Position numbers and translations under genes: made by a program. The notes under the pieces were generated by a model, which was given only the letters and a program-made list of their open reading frames with translations, was not told the origin of the DNA and did no database searches. DNA of 64,000 nucleotides from Xanthomonas campestris pv. badrii (GTDB taxonomy: Bacteria; Pseudomonadota; Gammaproteobacteria; Xanthomonadales; Xanthomonadaceae). The stretch lies in contig NZ_CP051651.1 of assembly GCF_012848175.1 (NCBI RefSeq), positions 248,001 to 312,000 of the forward strand. Reading direction: 5' to 3'. This document shows, one piece after another, positions 51,651 to 60,186 of the stretch. Numbering within the stretch: the stretch's first letter is position 1; the number at the start of each line of letters is the position of its first letter.

Positions 51651-54530
51651 TCAGCGCTTGACCGGCTTGCCGTCCACGTCCAGCACCTGCACCTGGCCGA
51701 GCTTGAGTGCACGCACCGGCGCTTCGATCTTCTTCAGGTCGCCCACGATCACCCAGGTCATGGCCTCGGGTTTGACGATCTGCGCAATGGCCTTCTGCGC
51801 CGCCGCTTGATCCACCGCTTCCAGCCGCTGCTTGAGCGTCTGCACGTAATCGTCGGGGCGGCCGAACTGCACGATGCCTTCGATTGCGCCCAGCACCGCG
51901 CCAGTGGTTTCGAAGCTACCGGGCAGGGCGCGGATGCGCTGGTTCTTGATCTTTTCGATCTCCTCGCCGGTCAGCGGCTTGGCGCCGATGATCGCGGTGG
52001 CTTCCTTGAGGATCTCATTGGCCGATTCGGCGGTCTTGTCGGTCTGCACCGGCGCGGAGAACAGGTACGGGCGCTGGCCCTGTGCGTCCACCATCTGGGT
52101 GCGCGCACCGTAGGCCCAGCGCTTGTTCTCGCGCAGGTTCATGTTCAGGCGCGAGGTGAAGGTGCCGCCGAAGGCGCCGTTGGCGACACCGATGGCCAGG
52201 TTGTCCGGCGCCTTGGTGGATGGCGCCAGCAGGCCGGCCAGGATCACCGACTGCGGCGCGTCCGGGCGGTTGATCAGGTACACGCGCGGCGTGGGCTGTG
52301 CGGCGACACTGGCCAGGTTCTTCTTGGGCAATGCGCTGGCTGGCGCCTTCCAGTCGCCGAAGGCGGCATCGAGTTGCGGAATGATCTGCGCCAGGGTGGT
52401 GTCGCCGGCCACCAGGATGCGCAGGTTGTCCGGACGCAGCCATTGGCTGTGGAACTGCTGCAGGTCCTGGGCGTTGAGGCTCTTGATCGCCGCCTCGGTA
52501 CCGCTGCCGGTGAGCGGGATGCCGTAGGGGTGCTGGTTGCCGAACAGCAGCGGCGGCAACGCGCGCAGGCCCAGGCTGTTGGGCTGGGTCTTTTCCTGGG
52601 CGATGCCGGCCAGCCACTGCCCGCGCACGCGTTCGATGTCGGCCGCCTTGAACGCGGGGTTGCGCACGATGTCGGAGAACAGCTGCAGCGAGGGCTGCAA
52701 CTGATCGTTGAGCGCATCCAGCGACGCGCTGCAGCTGTCCAGATCGCAGCCCACCGAGGTGATCGCGCCCAGGCGCTGGCGGCGCTGCGCCACTTCCACC
52801 GAATCCAGCGCGGCGGTGCTCTCGTTCATCAGCGCGGCGCTGAAGCTGGCGGTACCGAGCTTGCCGCCCTGGTCGGCGGCGTAACCGGCGTCGAACAACA
52901 GCTCGACCTGGGTCACCGGGATGGTATGGCGCTCGGCCAGGATCACTTCGATGCCGTTCTTCAATGTGCCGCGCTGCAACTGCGGGAAGCTCAGGTCCGG
53001 AAACTGCTCGGTGTTCGGCACGCCCTTGCTGCGATCGAGCGTGCTGGCGACGGTCTTGTACTTGCCTGCGGCCGGCAGCTTGGGCGCCGGCTTGCCCGGC
53101 TCGGCGGCGCGGGCGACGACTGCCTTGTCCTCGGCGGCCGGGTCGAAGTCCTTGCCGGCCGGCAATACGGTCAGCAGATAGTCGCCCTTGCCGAACCAGG
53201 TGGCCGCGGCCTGCTTGACGCTGTCCACGGTGGCGGCCTGGCCGCGCTGCAGGTCCTTCTTGTAGGCGCCCGGGTCGCCGCGGTAGACCTGGCCCTCGGC
53301 CAGGATCACCGCCTTGCCGCTGAAGCCGCCCACCTTTTCCAGCCCGCGCACGAAGCCGGCGCGGTAGGCCACCTGCGCGCGCTGCAATTCGTCGACGGTC
53401 GGGCCCTGGGCGATGAACTTCCTGAGTTCTTCGTCGATGATCGCCTCGACCTTGGCCGGGTCCACGCCGTCCTTGACGTCGGCCTGGATCTGCAACTGGC
53501 TGGACAGCGCGAACATCTGTACCGAGGCGGAAACGTCGTCCACCAGGTTGTCCTGATACACCAGGCGCTGGTACAGCCGCGAGGTCTTGCCGCCGCCCAG
53601 CACGGTGGTGGCCAGGTCCAGCTGGATCACATCGTCGGTGCCCAGCTGTGGCGCGGCCCAGGTGCGGTAGATGCGCGGCTGCGAGACATGGTCGTGCTGC
53701 ACGCCGCGCTTGGGCGCCGCCAGCGGGGTCACCCACGGCTGCTGGCGCGCCACCGGCTTGCCGGACGGGATATCGCCGAAATACTGCGCGGCCTTGGCGC
53801 GCGCCTGCGCCACGGTGATGTCGCCGGCCAGCACCAGGGTGGTATTGGCGGCGCCATAGTTGTCGTTGAACCACTGTTTGACATCGGCCAGCGAGGCCGC
53901 GTCCAGGTCCTCCATCGAGCCGATGGTGTTGTGCTGGTAGGGGTGGTTGGCCGGGAACAGGTTGGACAGGATGTTCTGGTCCACGCGGCCGTACGGGCGG
54001 TTCTCACCCTGGCGCTTTTCGTTCTGCACCACGCCGCGCTGGGTGTCGAGTTCTTCCTGGCCGATCGCGCCGAGCAGGTGGCCCATGCGGTCCGATTCCA
54101 TCCACAGCGCGGTATCCAGCGCTGTGGTCGGCACGGTCTCGAAGTAGTTGGTGCGGTCGAACCAGGTGGTGCCGTTCATGTCGGTGGCGCCGACCTTTTC
54201 CAGCGGCGCGAAGAAGCTGCCCTTGTTGTTCTCCGAGCCGGAGAACATCAGGTGCTCGAACAGGTGCGCAAAGCCGGTCCTGCCGGCCGGCTCGTCGCCG
54301 GAGCCGATGTGGTACCAGATGCTCACCGCCACCACCGGCGCCTTGTGGTCTTCGTGCACCACCACGGTCAGGCCGTTGGGCAGGGTGAAGCGGGTATAGG
54401 CGATGTCGGGAATGGCGCTGCTGGCCGCGCTCTTGGACAAGCTGGCCGGGGCGGCCGCGACGGCGGGGGCAACGGTACCGGCAGCGACGCCGAGCACACC
54501 GGCGATCAACAGGGACAGCGGACGCAGCAT
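51651..54530 (-). CDS. M16 (pitrilysin) zinc peptidase
   Basis: A 959-residue exported peptidase. After a signal peptide (1-27) comes the inverted zinc motif His89-x-x-Glu92-His93 (HLFEHLMF) and the distal Glu171 in VVQNEKRQ, an HxxEH...E arrangement. The C-terminal half (about 500-959) is a second M16 module without the motif, as in insulinase-type enzymes, and would form the clamshell. It should degrade small proteins or peptides in the periplasm. ATG at 54530 has GGAG upstream. It is monocistronic. Confidence 0.92.
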   Translation of the reverse strand: MLRPLSLLIAGVLGVAAGTVAPAVAAAPASLSKSAASSAIPDIAYTRFTLPNGLTVVVHEDHKAPVVAVSIWYHIGSGDEPAGRTGFAHLFEHLMFSGSENNKGSFFAPLEKVGATDMNGTTWFDRTNYFETVPTTALDTALWMESDRMGHLLGAIGQEELDTQRGVVQNEKRQGENRPYGRVDQNILSNLFPANHPYQHNTIGSMEDLDAASLADVKQWFNDNYGAANTTLVLAGDITVAQARAKAAQYFGDIPSGKPVARQQPWVTPLAAPKRGVQHDHVSQPRIYRTWAAPQLGTDDVIQLDLATTVLGGGKTSRLYQRLVYQDNLVDDVSASVQMFALSSQLQIQADVKDGVDPAKVEAIIDEELRKFIAQGPTVDELQRAQVAYRAGFVRGLEKVGGFSGKAVILAEGQVYRGDPGAYKKDLQRGQAATVDSVKQAAATWFGKGDYLLTVLPAGKDFDPAAEDKAVVARAAEPGKPAPKLPAAGKYKTVASTLDRSKGVPNTEQFPDLSFPQLQRGTLKNGIEVILAERHTIPVTQVELLFDAGYAADQGGKLGTASFSAALMNESTAALDSVEVAQRRQRLGAITSVGCDLDSCSASLDALNDQLQPSLQLFSDIVRNPAFKAADIERVRGQWLAGIAQEKTQPNSLGLRALPPLLFGNQHPYGIPLTGSGTEAAIKSLNAQDLQQFHSQWLRPDNLRILVAGDTTLAQIIPQLDAAFGDWKAPASALPKKNLASVAAQPTPRVYLINRPDAPQSVILAGLLAPSTKAPDNLAIGVANGAFGGTFTSRLNMNLRENKRWAYGARTQMVDAQGQRPYLFSAPVQTDKTAESANEILKEATAIIGAKPLTGEEIEKIKNQRIRALPGSFETTGAVLGAIEGIVQFGRPDDYVQTLKQRLEAVDQAAAQKAIAQIVKPEAMTWVIVGDLKKIEAPVRALKLGQVQVLDVDGKPVKR

Positions 54531-54834
54531 GTGACACTCCAGGACAGGGCAATCGGCCGAGGGTAGTGGCTGCCTGGCGAGGCCGCAAATGCTGTTCGGC
54601 AGGGTGGCTGCTGCGGCGAAGCCGGCATCGCTGCACTGGGCACAACGGCAGGGTGGGTCCGCGCCGCCCCTGCAATCGGCGTCTGCACCCCCGGGGTGCC
54701 GCATCGACCCCGCTGCACCGCGATGCCGGCCGGTCCGCGTCGAACGAACGCAGCCGGGTGCGCTCAAGTCGGCCATCGCCTCGCCGTTACCTGGTGCGAC
54801 CTACCCTGACCCGACACCACCCGCCGACCACGCC
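54531..54834. other. Divergent intergenic region
   Basis: About 300 bp between the M16 gene and the sensor cyclase gene, which point away from each other. No gene or repeat seen; both promoters must lie here. Confidence 0.4.
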
Positions 54835-57432
54835 ATGACTGCCCCGTTGCCGCCCATGCCGATCCCCGCCAACGATGCCCAGCGCGTGGAAGCGGTGCGC
54901 CGGCTGGAGGTGCTCGATACCGAGGCCGAAGCCGAGTTCGACGACATCGCCTGGCTGGCCGCGCACGTGACCGGCGCCGCGATGGCGCTGGTGTCGCTGC
55001 TCGACGCCGACCGGCAATGGTTCAAGGCACGCTGCGGTACCGACCTGGAAGGCACGCCGCGCAGCGCGTCGTTCTGCGCGCACACGGTGATGGGCACCGA
55101 GCTGATGGAAGTGCCCGATGCCGAGGCCGACCCGCGCTTCGTCAACAACCCGCTGGTGACCACCGCGCCCGGCGTGCGCTCGTATGCGGGCGTGCCGCTG
55201 ATCGGCCGCGAAGGCTATGCCTACGGAACCCTGTGCACGCTCAGCACCCGATCGCGCGTGCTCGACGAGAATCAAAAGCAGGCGCTGGTCCGGCTGGCGC
55301 GACAGGCGGTCAGCCAACTGGAAGCCCGCCGCGATCGCCTGGCCGCGCAGGCACAGCGGCAGACCCTGAGCATGCTGCTGGAAGCCATGCCCGATGGCGT
55401 GGTGGCCTGCGGTACCGATGGCCTGCTGCGCGAGTTCAATCAGGCCGCGCGGCAATGGCACGGCGCCGACCCGCGGGTGCTGCCACCGGCGCAGTGGGCG
55501 CAGCACTTCGATCTATATACCGCCGACGGCAATAGCCTGTTGCCCACCGACGCCATTCCGCTGCTGCGCGCCTGGCGCGGCGAGCATGTGCGCAATGCCG
55601 AACTGGTGATCCGCGCCCATGGCCAAGCGGCGCGCAGCGTGCTGTGCAATGCGGACCCGGTGGTGGGCGACAAGGGCACCGCGCTGGGCGCGGTCTGCGT
55701 GATGCACGACATCACCCAGCTCAAGGACGCCTCGGCGGCGTTGTCGGCCGAGCGCGCGCGGCTGCAGGCGCTGGTGGATGCCTCGCAGGACGTGGCCATC
55801 ATCGCCTTCGATCCGCAGGGCCGGATCGAGCTGTTCAATCCCGGTGCCGAACAGTTGCTGGGCTATGCCGCCGACGAGGTCCTGGGCAGCGGCCCGGCAC
55901 GCTTCCATCTGCAGGCCGAGCTCGACCGGCATATGGCCACCCTGGCGCTGTCGCCCCCGTCGTACGTGAAGTTGGCCGCGGCTGCGGCCGGCGACATGCT
56001 GCGCGAGGAACTGTGGACCCTGGTACGCAAGGACGGCGAGCTGCGCCGCGTGCGCCTGTGCTTCAACATCATCCACGATGCACAGCAAGGGCTGGCCGGC
56101 TACCTGGCCATGGCCATCGACGTCACCGCCGAGCTGCAGGCGCAGGCCGCTGCGCAATTGGCGGCAGAACGGTTCGCCGGTGCCTTCGAGACCGCGCCGC
56201 AGGGCATGGCCATCGTGTCGCTGGAAGGCGCCTGGCGCGACGTCAATCCGTCGCTGTGCAGCATCCTGGGCTACCCGCGCGAGCAGCTGCTGCGCACCAC
56301 GTTCCAGCAGATCACCTATCCGGAGGATCTGGGGATGGACCTGAAACTGGTGCAGGAGTTGATCGACGGCAAACGCGACAGCTACAGCCTGGCCAAGCGC
56401 TACATCAGCCAGCAGGGCGCGGTGATCTGGGCGCAGTTGTCGGTGTCGCTGGTGCGCGACGGCAGCGGCGCGCCGGTGCATTTCGTTTCGCAGATCCAGG
56501 ACGTCACCGAGCGCCATGTCGCCGCCGAGCGCCTGGCCGAAAGCGAAGCGCGGCTGCGGGCCATCAGCGATGCCACGCCGGCGCTGGTCAGCCAGTTCGA
56601 TGCCAGCCAGCGCTGCCTGTTTGCCAACGAAGCGCACCGCGACTGGCTGGGCGTGGAGCCTGCCAGCCTGGTCGGCACGCCCATCACCCATCTGCTCGGC
56701 GCAGCGCTCAGCGTTCCCGCCCGCACCGCGCTGGCGCAGGTGGCGGCCGGACAACGCGCCAGCTTCGAACATGTGCTGCGGAGCGGCAGCACGCCGCGCG
56801 ATGTGGAGATCACCCTGGTGCCGGAAACCCGCCGTTCGCGTGCGGGCACGCAAGGCTTCTTCCTGATGGCGCAGGACGTCACCGCGCACAAGACGCTGCA
56901 CCGGCTGATGCACGAGCGCGCCACCCGCGATGCGCTGACCGGCCTGCCCAACCGCCACGCCTGGACCGAGGCCTTGCAGGCCGCGGTGGTGCAGGCGCAG
57001 CAGTTGCAGCGCGCGGTGGCAGTGATGTTTTTGGACCTGGATGGCTTCAAGCGCATCAACGACACCTACGGCCACCGCGCCGGCGACGCGGTGCTGGTGG
57101 CGTTCGGTCATTGCCTGCAACGCGCGGTGGAGGGGCGTTACCTGGTGGCGCGCCTGGCCGGCGATGAATTCGTGGTGCTGCTGGACAATCTGCACACACC
57201 GGAGGCGGACTGCGCCACGGTGGCCGAGCGCATCGCTCATGCCGCTGCCGCTGGTGCCCTGTTCGGCGAGCAGCGGCTACCGATCCAGCCCAGCATCGGC
57301 GTGGCCTGGCAACACGGCCAACAGGCCGAAGCCGCCAGCCTGATGCATGCCGCGGACGAAGCGATGTATGCGGCAAAGGATGCGCGTGGCAGGGCGGACG
57401 CTACGACAAATGGGCGGGTTGGCATGCCGTGA
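54835..57432 (+). CDS. GAF-PAS-GGDEF sensor diguanylate cyclase
   Basis: An 865-residue cytoplasmic protein. A GAF domain (about 20-160) with LVSLLDADRQWFKARCG is followed by about four PAS domains (roughly 180-300, 305-425, 435-555, 570-690) and a C-terminal GGDEF domain (700-865). The signature is RLAGDEF near 775, a variant that is active in other proteins. The GLPNRHAW and DLDGFKRINDTYGH blocks are intact. It should turn several signals into c-di-GMP. Its GAF domain resembles that of the 50588-51517 protein. Confidence 0.92.
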   Translation: MTAPLPPMPIPANDAQRVEAVRRLEVLDTEAEAEFDDIAWLAAHVTGAAMALVSLLDADRQWFKARCGTDLEGTPRSASFCAHTVMGTELMEVPDAEADPRFVNNPLVTTAPGVRSYAGVPLIGREGYAYGTLCTLSTRSRVLDENQKQALVRLARQAVSQLEARRDRLAAQAQRQTLSMLLEAMPDGVVACGTDGLLREFNQAARQWHGADPRVLPPAQWAQHFDLYTADGNSLLPTDAIPLLRAWRGEHVRNAELVIRAHGQAARSVLCNADPVVGDKGTALGAVCVMHDITQLKDASAALSAERARLQALVDASQDVAIIAFDPQGRIELFNPGAEQLLGYAADEVLGSGPARFHLQAELDRHMATLALSPPSYVKLAAAAAGDMLREELWTLVRKDGELRRVRLCFNIIHDAQQGLAGYLAMAIDVTAELQAQAAAQLAAERFAGAFETAPQGMAIVSLEGAWRDVNPSLCSILGYPREQLLRTTFQQITYPEDLGMDLKLVQELIDGKRDSYSLAKRYISQQGAVIWAQLSVSLVRDGSGAPVHFVSQIQDVTERHVAAERLAESEARLRAISDATPALVSQFDASQRCLFANEAHRDWLGVEPASLVGTPITHLLGAALSVPARTALAQVAAGQRASFEHVLRSGSTPRDVEITLVPETRRSRAGTQGFFLMAQDVTAHKTLHRLMHERATRDALTGLPNRHAWTEALQAAVVQAQQLQRAVAVMFLDLDGFKRINDTYGHRAGDAVLVAFGHCLQRAVEGRYLVARLAGDEFVVLLDNLHTPEADCATVAERIAHAAAAGALFGEQRLPIQPSIGVAWQHGQQAEAASLMHAADEAMYAAKDARGRADATTNGRVGMP

Positions 57433-57499
57433 GGTGGCGCTCCTTCTCCAAAGGCCGCCGCGGCGAGCAATCTTGCGTGCTGGTACGCTGTTCCAGTCC

Positions 57500-57946
57500 A
57501 GCAAGTTGCCCTCCACCTTTGCGGTGATCGAACCGGTGGAGGCCTTTGACAGCGCTTCGCTGACTGACTGGAGCGCGCGGCGTCCGGAGCCGGTATGCGG
57601 GTTTACAGCGACTGCGTGGCGTGCTTCGCCGCTTGGAGGAAGGGGGGGCACGCACCCGCACCACTCTGGCGCCGCCACTGGCCGTGCCGCAAGCGAAGTA
57701 AGGGGAGTGCGTTGGTTGAACGGTGTGTTGGCCAACGTCAAGCGAACCATCAGCGGTGCCTACCACGCGGTGGGCCAGGTCAAGTATGCAAAGCGCTACC
57801 TGGGCGAAGCAGCCTATCGATTCAAGCGTCGATTTAATCTTGGACAGATGCCGCTGCCGCTGGCGACGGCTGATGGGGTGCAACCCCTTGTCCAGAGCGC
57901 GTTTTGCGCATGGCAAGCAACTTTCATGGCTGAGGGATGGGCCTAA
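57500..57946 (+). pseudogene. IS1595 (ISXO2-like) transposase relic
   Basis: The conserved C-terminal part reads RWLNGVLANVKRTISGAYHA and KYAKRYLGEAAYRFKRRF, typical of ISXO2-like transposases. Upstream pieces (SLTDWSARRPEP, then MRVYSDCVACFAAW) lie in other frames, so there are at least two frameshifts, one at the G7 run near 57645. The N-terminal part is missing. It marks the left border of the fimbrial locus. Confidence 0.8.
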
Positions 57947-57955
57947 TCAGGTAAT

Positions 57956-58882
57956 CTACGGGACAGTTACTGTAATGTTGGCTGTACCAGAATACACGCC
58001 AGCCTTAGGGGGAACCCACGCAGCCCGCTGAGGAAAAATTTCTAATTTTATTTTACTACCAAAGATGGCGCCCGTCCCAGTAATGCTGTCGGAACCGGAA
58101 CTCAGATCAAGACGCTTCCCCGCCATCTCAACGCAAAAACGCAATACATTAGTATTGGTCCCAATGCATGGGCCTGAAACCTTGGTGGTGGAAACTGTTG
58201 CAATGTAACCGGAGTAATTGCACGTAACGCTAATATCAGCAGTCCCCGAATGACCCACAATATCATGTCCTGCCGCCGTTTGCGAAACTGCAATTGCATT
58301 AATGTCCCCTAGGTCGATTATTTCGGGTGACACTCCAACTTCACACATAGGAATGGATGATGCGGCGCCGGTAATTGCAACATTCCAATGATTATTCCCG
58401 AACGATAATATACGTTTACAGCCAGGCCACGTGCCAATATTAATCGGCTCGTGCGAGAAGTTTTCAAGAAGCAATGTTGAACTCATGAAAAGAGGTTGTA
58501 TTTTAGGGTAAACAAGAGGGCCAGAAGTAAACTCCACTGGAAAGCCTAGACTGATGCGATTTTCACTCAAGAGCTGGTCTGCCGTAATGGTGACAAGTTG
58601 CCAAGGGGTGCCGAACCTGAAGGTCACACTCCCCGTCAGTGTGCCGTTACCAAATACCTGGCATTGCCCTGCTGTTGTCGGTTTCTCTAGAAACCACTCA
58701 GTTCCTTCCTTGAAGCTATAATTAGAGGGGGGAAGGTCGAAATGACTGAGGGTGGCTCGCCCCTTAGTAGATTGAGCTTTAATTTCTATACTTCCAGGCT
58801 GCTGTGCCATCGCTGCATTTTCTAAAAGGCCAAAGATTGTCACAAGCAGAAATGTTATGAATATTCTTGAATTATTCATCAA
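57956..58882 (-). CDS. Fimbrial tip-adhesin-like protein
   Basis: A 308-residue exported protein (MMNN start; ATG at 58879 also possible). After a signal peptide (about 1-26) the first half (30-180) has no clear match and could be a receptor-binding domain. The second half (185-308) is a pilin-like fold with Cys residues and the ending GVYSGTANITVTVP, a donor-strand style C-terminus. Two-domain layout and last place in the operon fit a tip adhesin. It is unusually rich in A+T. The ligand is unknown. Confidence 0.75.
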   Translation of the reverse strand: MMNNSRIFITFLLVTIFGLLENAAMAQQPGSIEIKAQSTKGRATLSHFDLPPSNYSFKEGTEWFLEKPTTAGQCQVFGNGTLTGSVTFRFGTPWQLVTITADQLLSENRISLGFPVEFTSGPLVYPKIQPLFMSSTLLLENFSHEPINIGTWPGCKRILSFGNNHWNVAITGAASSIPMCEVGVSPEIIDLGDINAIAVSQTAAGHDIVGHSGTADISVTCNYSGYIATVSTTKVSGPCIGTNTNVLRFCVEMAGKRLDLSSGSDSITGTGAIFGSKIKLEIFPQRAAWVPPKAGVYSGTANITVTVP

Positions 58883-59119
58883 TATAAACCGAATGGAAAG
58901 ATTTAAAAAAATTCAAATTTCGACGTATCCAGTGCGATATTGCATCATTCCTGAATCGTTTCGCTCAGCAGAAATTTTACGGAAGCCGATGGATTCGCAG
59001 GGGCCACGAGAGGCGTCCTTAGAACTCGACCCAGACAGACCTGCCCAGCGCTCGCACGAAGGGGTACGGCCGTGCGCGGCGGTCGGTGCTTGGAATCGTC
59101 GTGCACCACTCTTCTGCCG
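58883..59119. other. Intergenic, A+T-rich with repeat remnant
   Basis: About 240 bp between the adhesin and subunit genes; the first half is strikingly A+T-rich. From 59074 to 59111 it resembles the interior of the terminal-repeat element at 50390-50533 (GGTCGGTGCTTGGAATCG). The gap breaks the otherwise overlapping operon, so the adhesin gene may have its own promoter. Confidence 0.5.
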
Positions 59120-59653
59120 TTAACCGGGACTCAAGGTGAACTGGATGGTAGCTGTATAAGTTCCGGCAGATGTTGAGGTATCTGGCGCAGCGCCTGCCAC
59201 GGCGTAGACGGTGAATTTGTTGTATGTGCTGGTGCCGGATTGGGTTATGGGCATGCTGTAAGCTTTTGTTGACCAGTCTAGGCGCACAGGTCCTTGCTCC
59301 GAATCAATCCCGAACCGGATAACATCCCCCGGTGCCGGAACTATATAGCCGTCCTTCACCGCGTCCGTCGTGTTGATAAGCAAGGTTGCGAGGTTCGTGC
59401 CGACGCAGCTGCTCGTTACACCGATCGGTTTTGTCATTCCGCTGAGTGCGGTGCCCGGCGCCGTCGATTCCAGGGTTAGCGCCGAGATGCTTCCAAGATC
59501 GATTGCGCTCTCACTTATCGAGAGCGTACATACGGGAGTTACTTGCGCTTTAACGGTGATCCAAGCATTTGGTGCCGCTGCCGCAGGTCCGATAAAAAGC
59601 GAAATGCCCAACGTGACGACACGGAAACAGTTAGATGAAATATCGGAATTCAT
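59120..59653 (-). CDS. Fimbrial minor subunit
   Basis: A 177-residue type 1 pilin-like protein. Signal peptide (about 1-27), paired Cys residues (near 42 and 82) and the C-terminal strand TYTATIQFTLSP suit donor-strand exchange. Its ATG overlaps the previous gene's stop by one base (TAATG), so it is translationally coupled to the subunit at 59653-60186. It is in the chaperone-usher operon. Confidence 0.85.
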   Translation of the reverse strand: MNSDISSNCFRVVTLGISLFIGPAAAAPNAWITVKAQVTPVCTLSISESAIDLGSISALTLESTAPGTALSGMTKPIGVTSSCVGTNLATLLINTTDAVKDGYIVPAPGDVIRFGIDSEQGPVRLDWSTKAYSMPITQSGTSTYNKFTVYAVAGAAPDTSTSAGTYTATIQFTLSPG

Positions 59654-60186
59654 TATTCATATCCTAGTATCAAATGGATCGACGATAGGAAATCGCCCGC
59701 CTGGACCGCCGGCCCGGTTCCGGTGTAGGCGGCTCTGAAGTGCAGTGTATTATCCGTACCCGGACGCAAAGCTTGTTGTACTACCTGGCCAGTACCATCG
59801 GGCTTCATTAAGGTGGTGGTAATCCCGTCATCCGCATATAAGCTCAGCCCGACTCCTGCAGCCGCACTGCTGGCAGTTGAGGTGTTTTTGAAGGCGTTGG
59901 CATTGGTTGGGTCGGCTTCCCCGGCCACTGTGACCTCGACGTTCTTGGCATCGGCCCCGCAGTCCTTCAATGTCACGAAGAAGGCTTTCCCGCCGATGTC
60001 GGCCCCCTGCCTGATGCTGGCAGCGCCCACTGTATCCAGCGCCACCAGGGTCTCGGCGGTCTGTAGTGTGCAGGTGTTATGGATGACCTTGACGGCCACA
60101 CTGGTGGTGACTGCCGTGGCGCGTGCCGTTGTCATCAACGCGCAGAGCATCGCAACTGCCAAGTATCTGTGTTGCCAGCCTGTCAT
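59653..60186 (-). CDS. Fimbrial subunit
   Basis: A 177-residue pilin-like protein with signal peptide (about 1-23), Cys39 and Cys76, and the C-terminal motif FLSSIHLILGYE expected for donor-strand complementation by the chaperone. Its start overlaps the usher stop by four bases. It is larger in Ala/Thr content than the other subunits. Place in the pilus is unclear. Confidence 0.85.
   Translation of the reverse strand: MTGWQHRYLAVAMLCALMTTARATAVTTSVAVKVIHNTCTLQTAETLVALDTVGAASIRQGADIGGKAFFVTLKDCGADAKNVEVTVAGEADPTNANAFKNTSTASSAAAGVGLSLYADDGITTTLMKPDGTGQVVQQALRPGTDNTLHFRAAYTGTGPAVQAGDFLSSIHLILGYE

Noticed and set aside
51546..54566. 1006-codon open frame antisense to the M16 peptidase gene
   Set aside because: A shadow of the M16 gene; no motif, start site or family.
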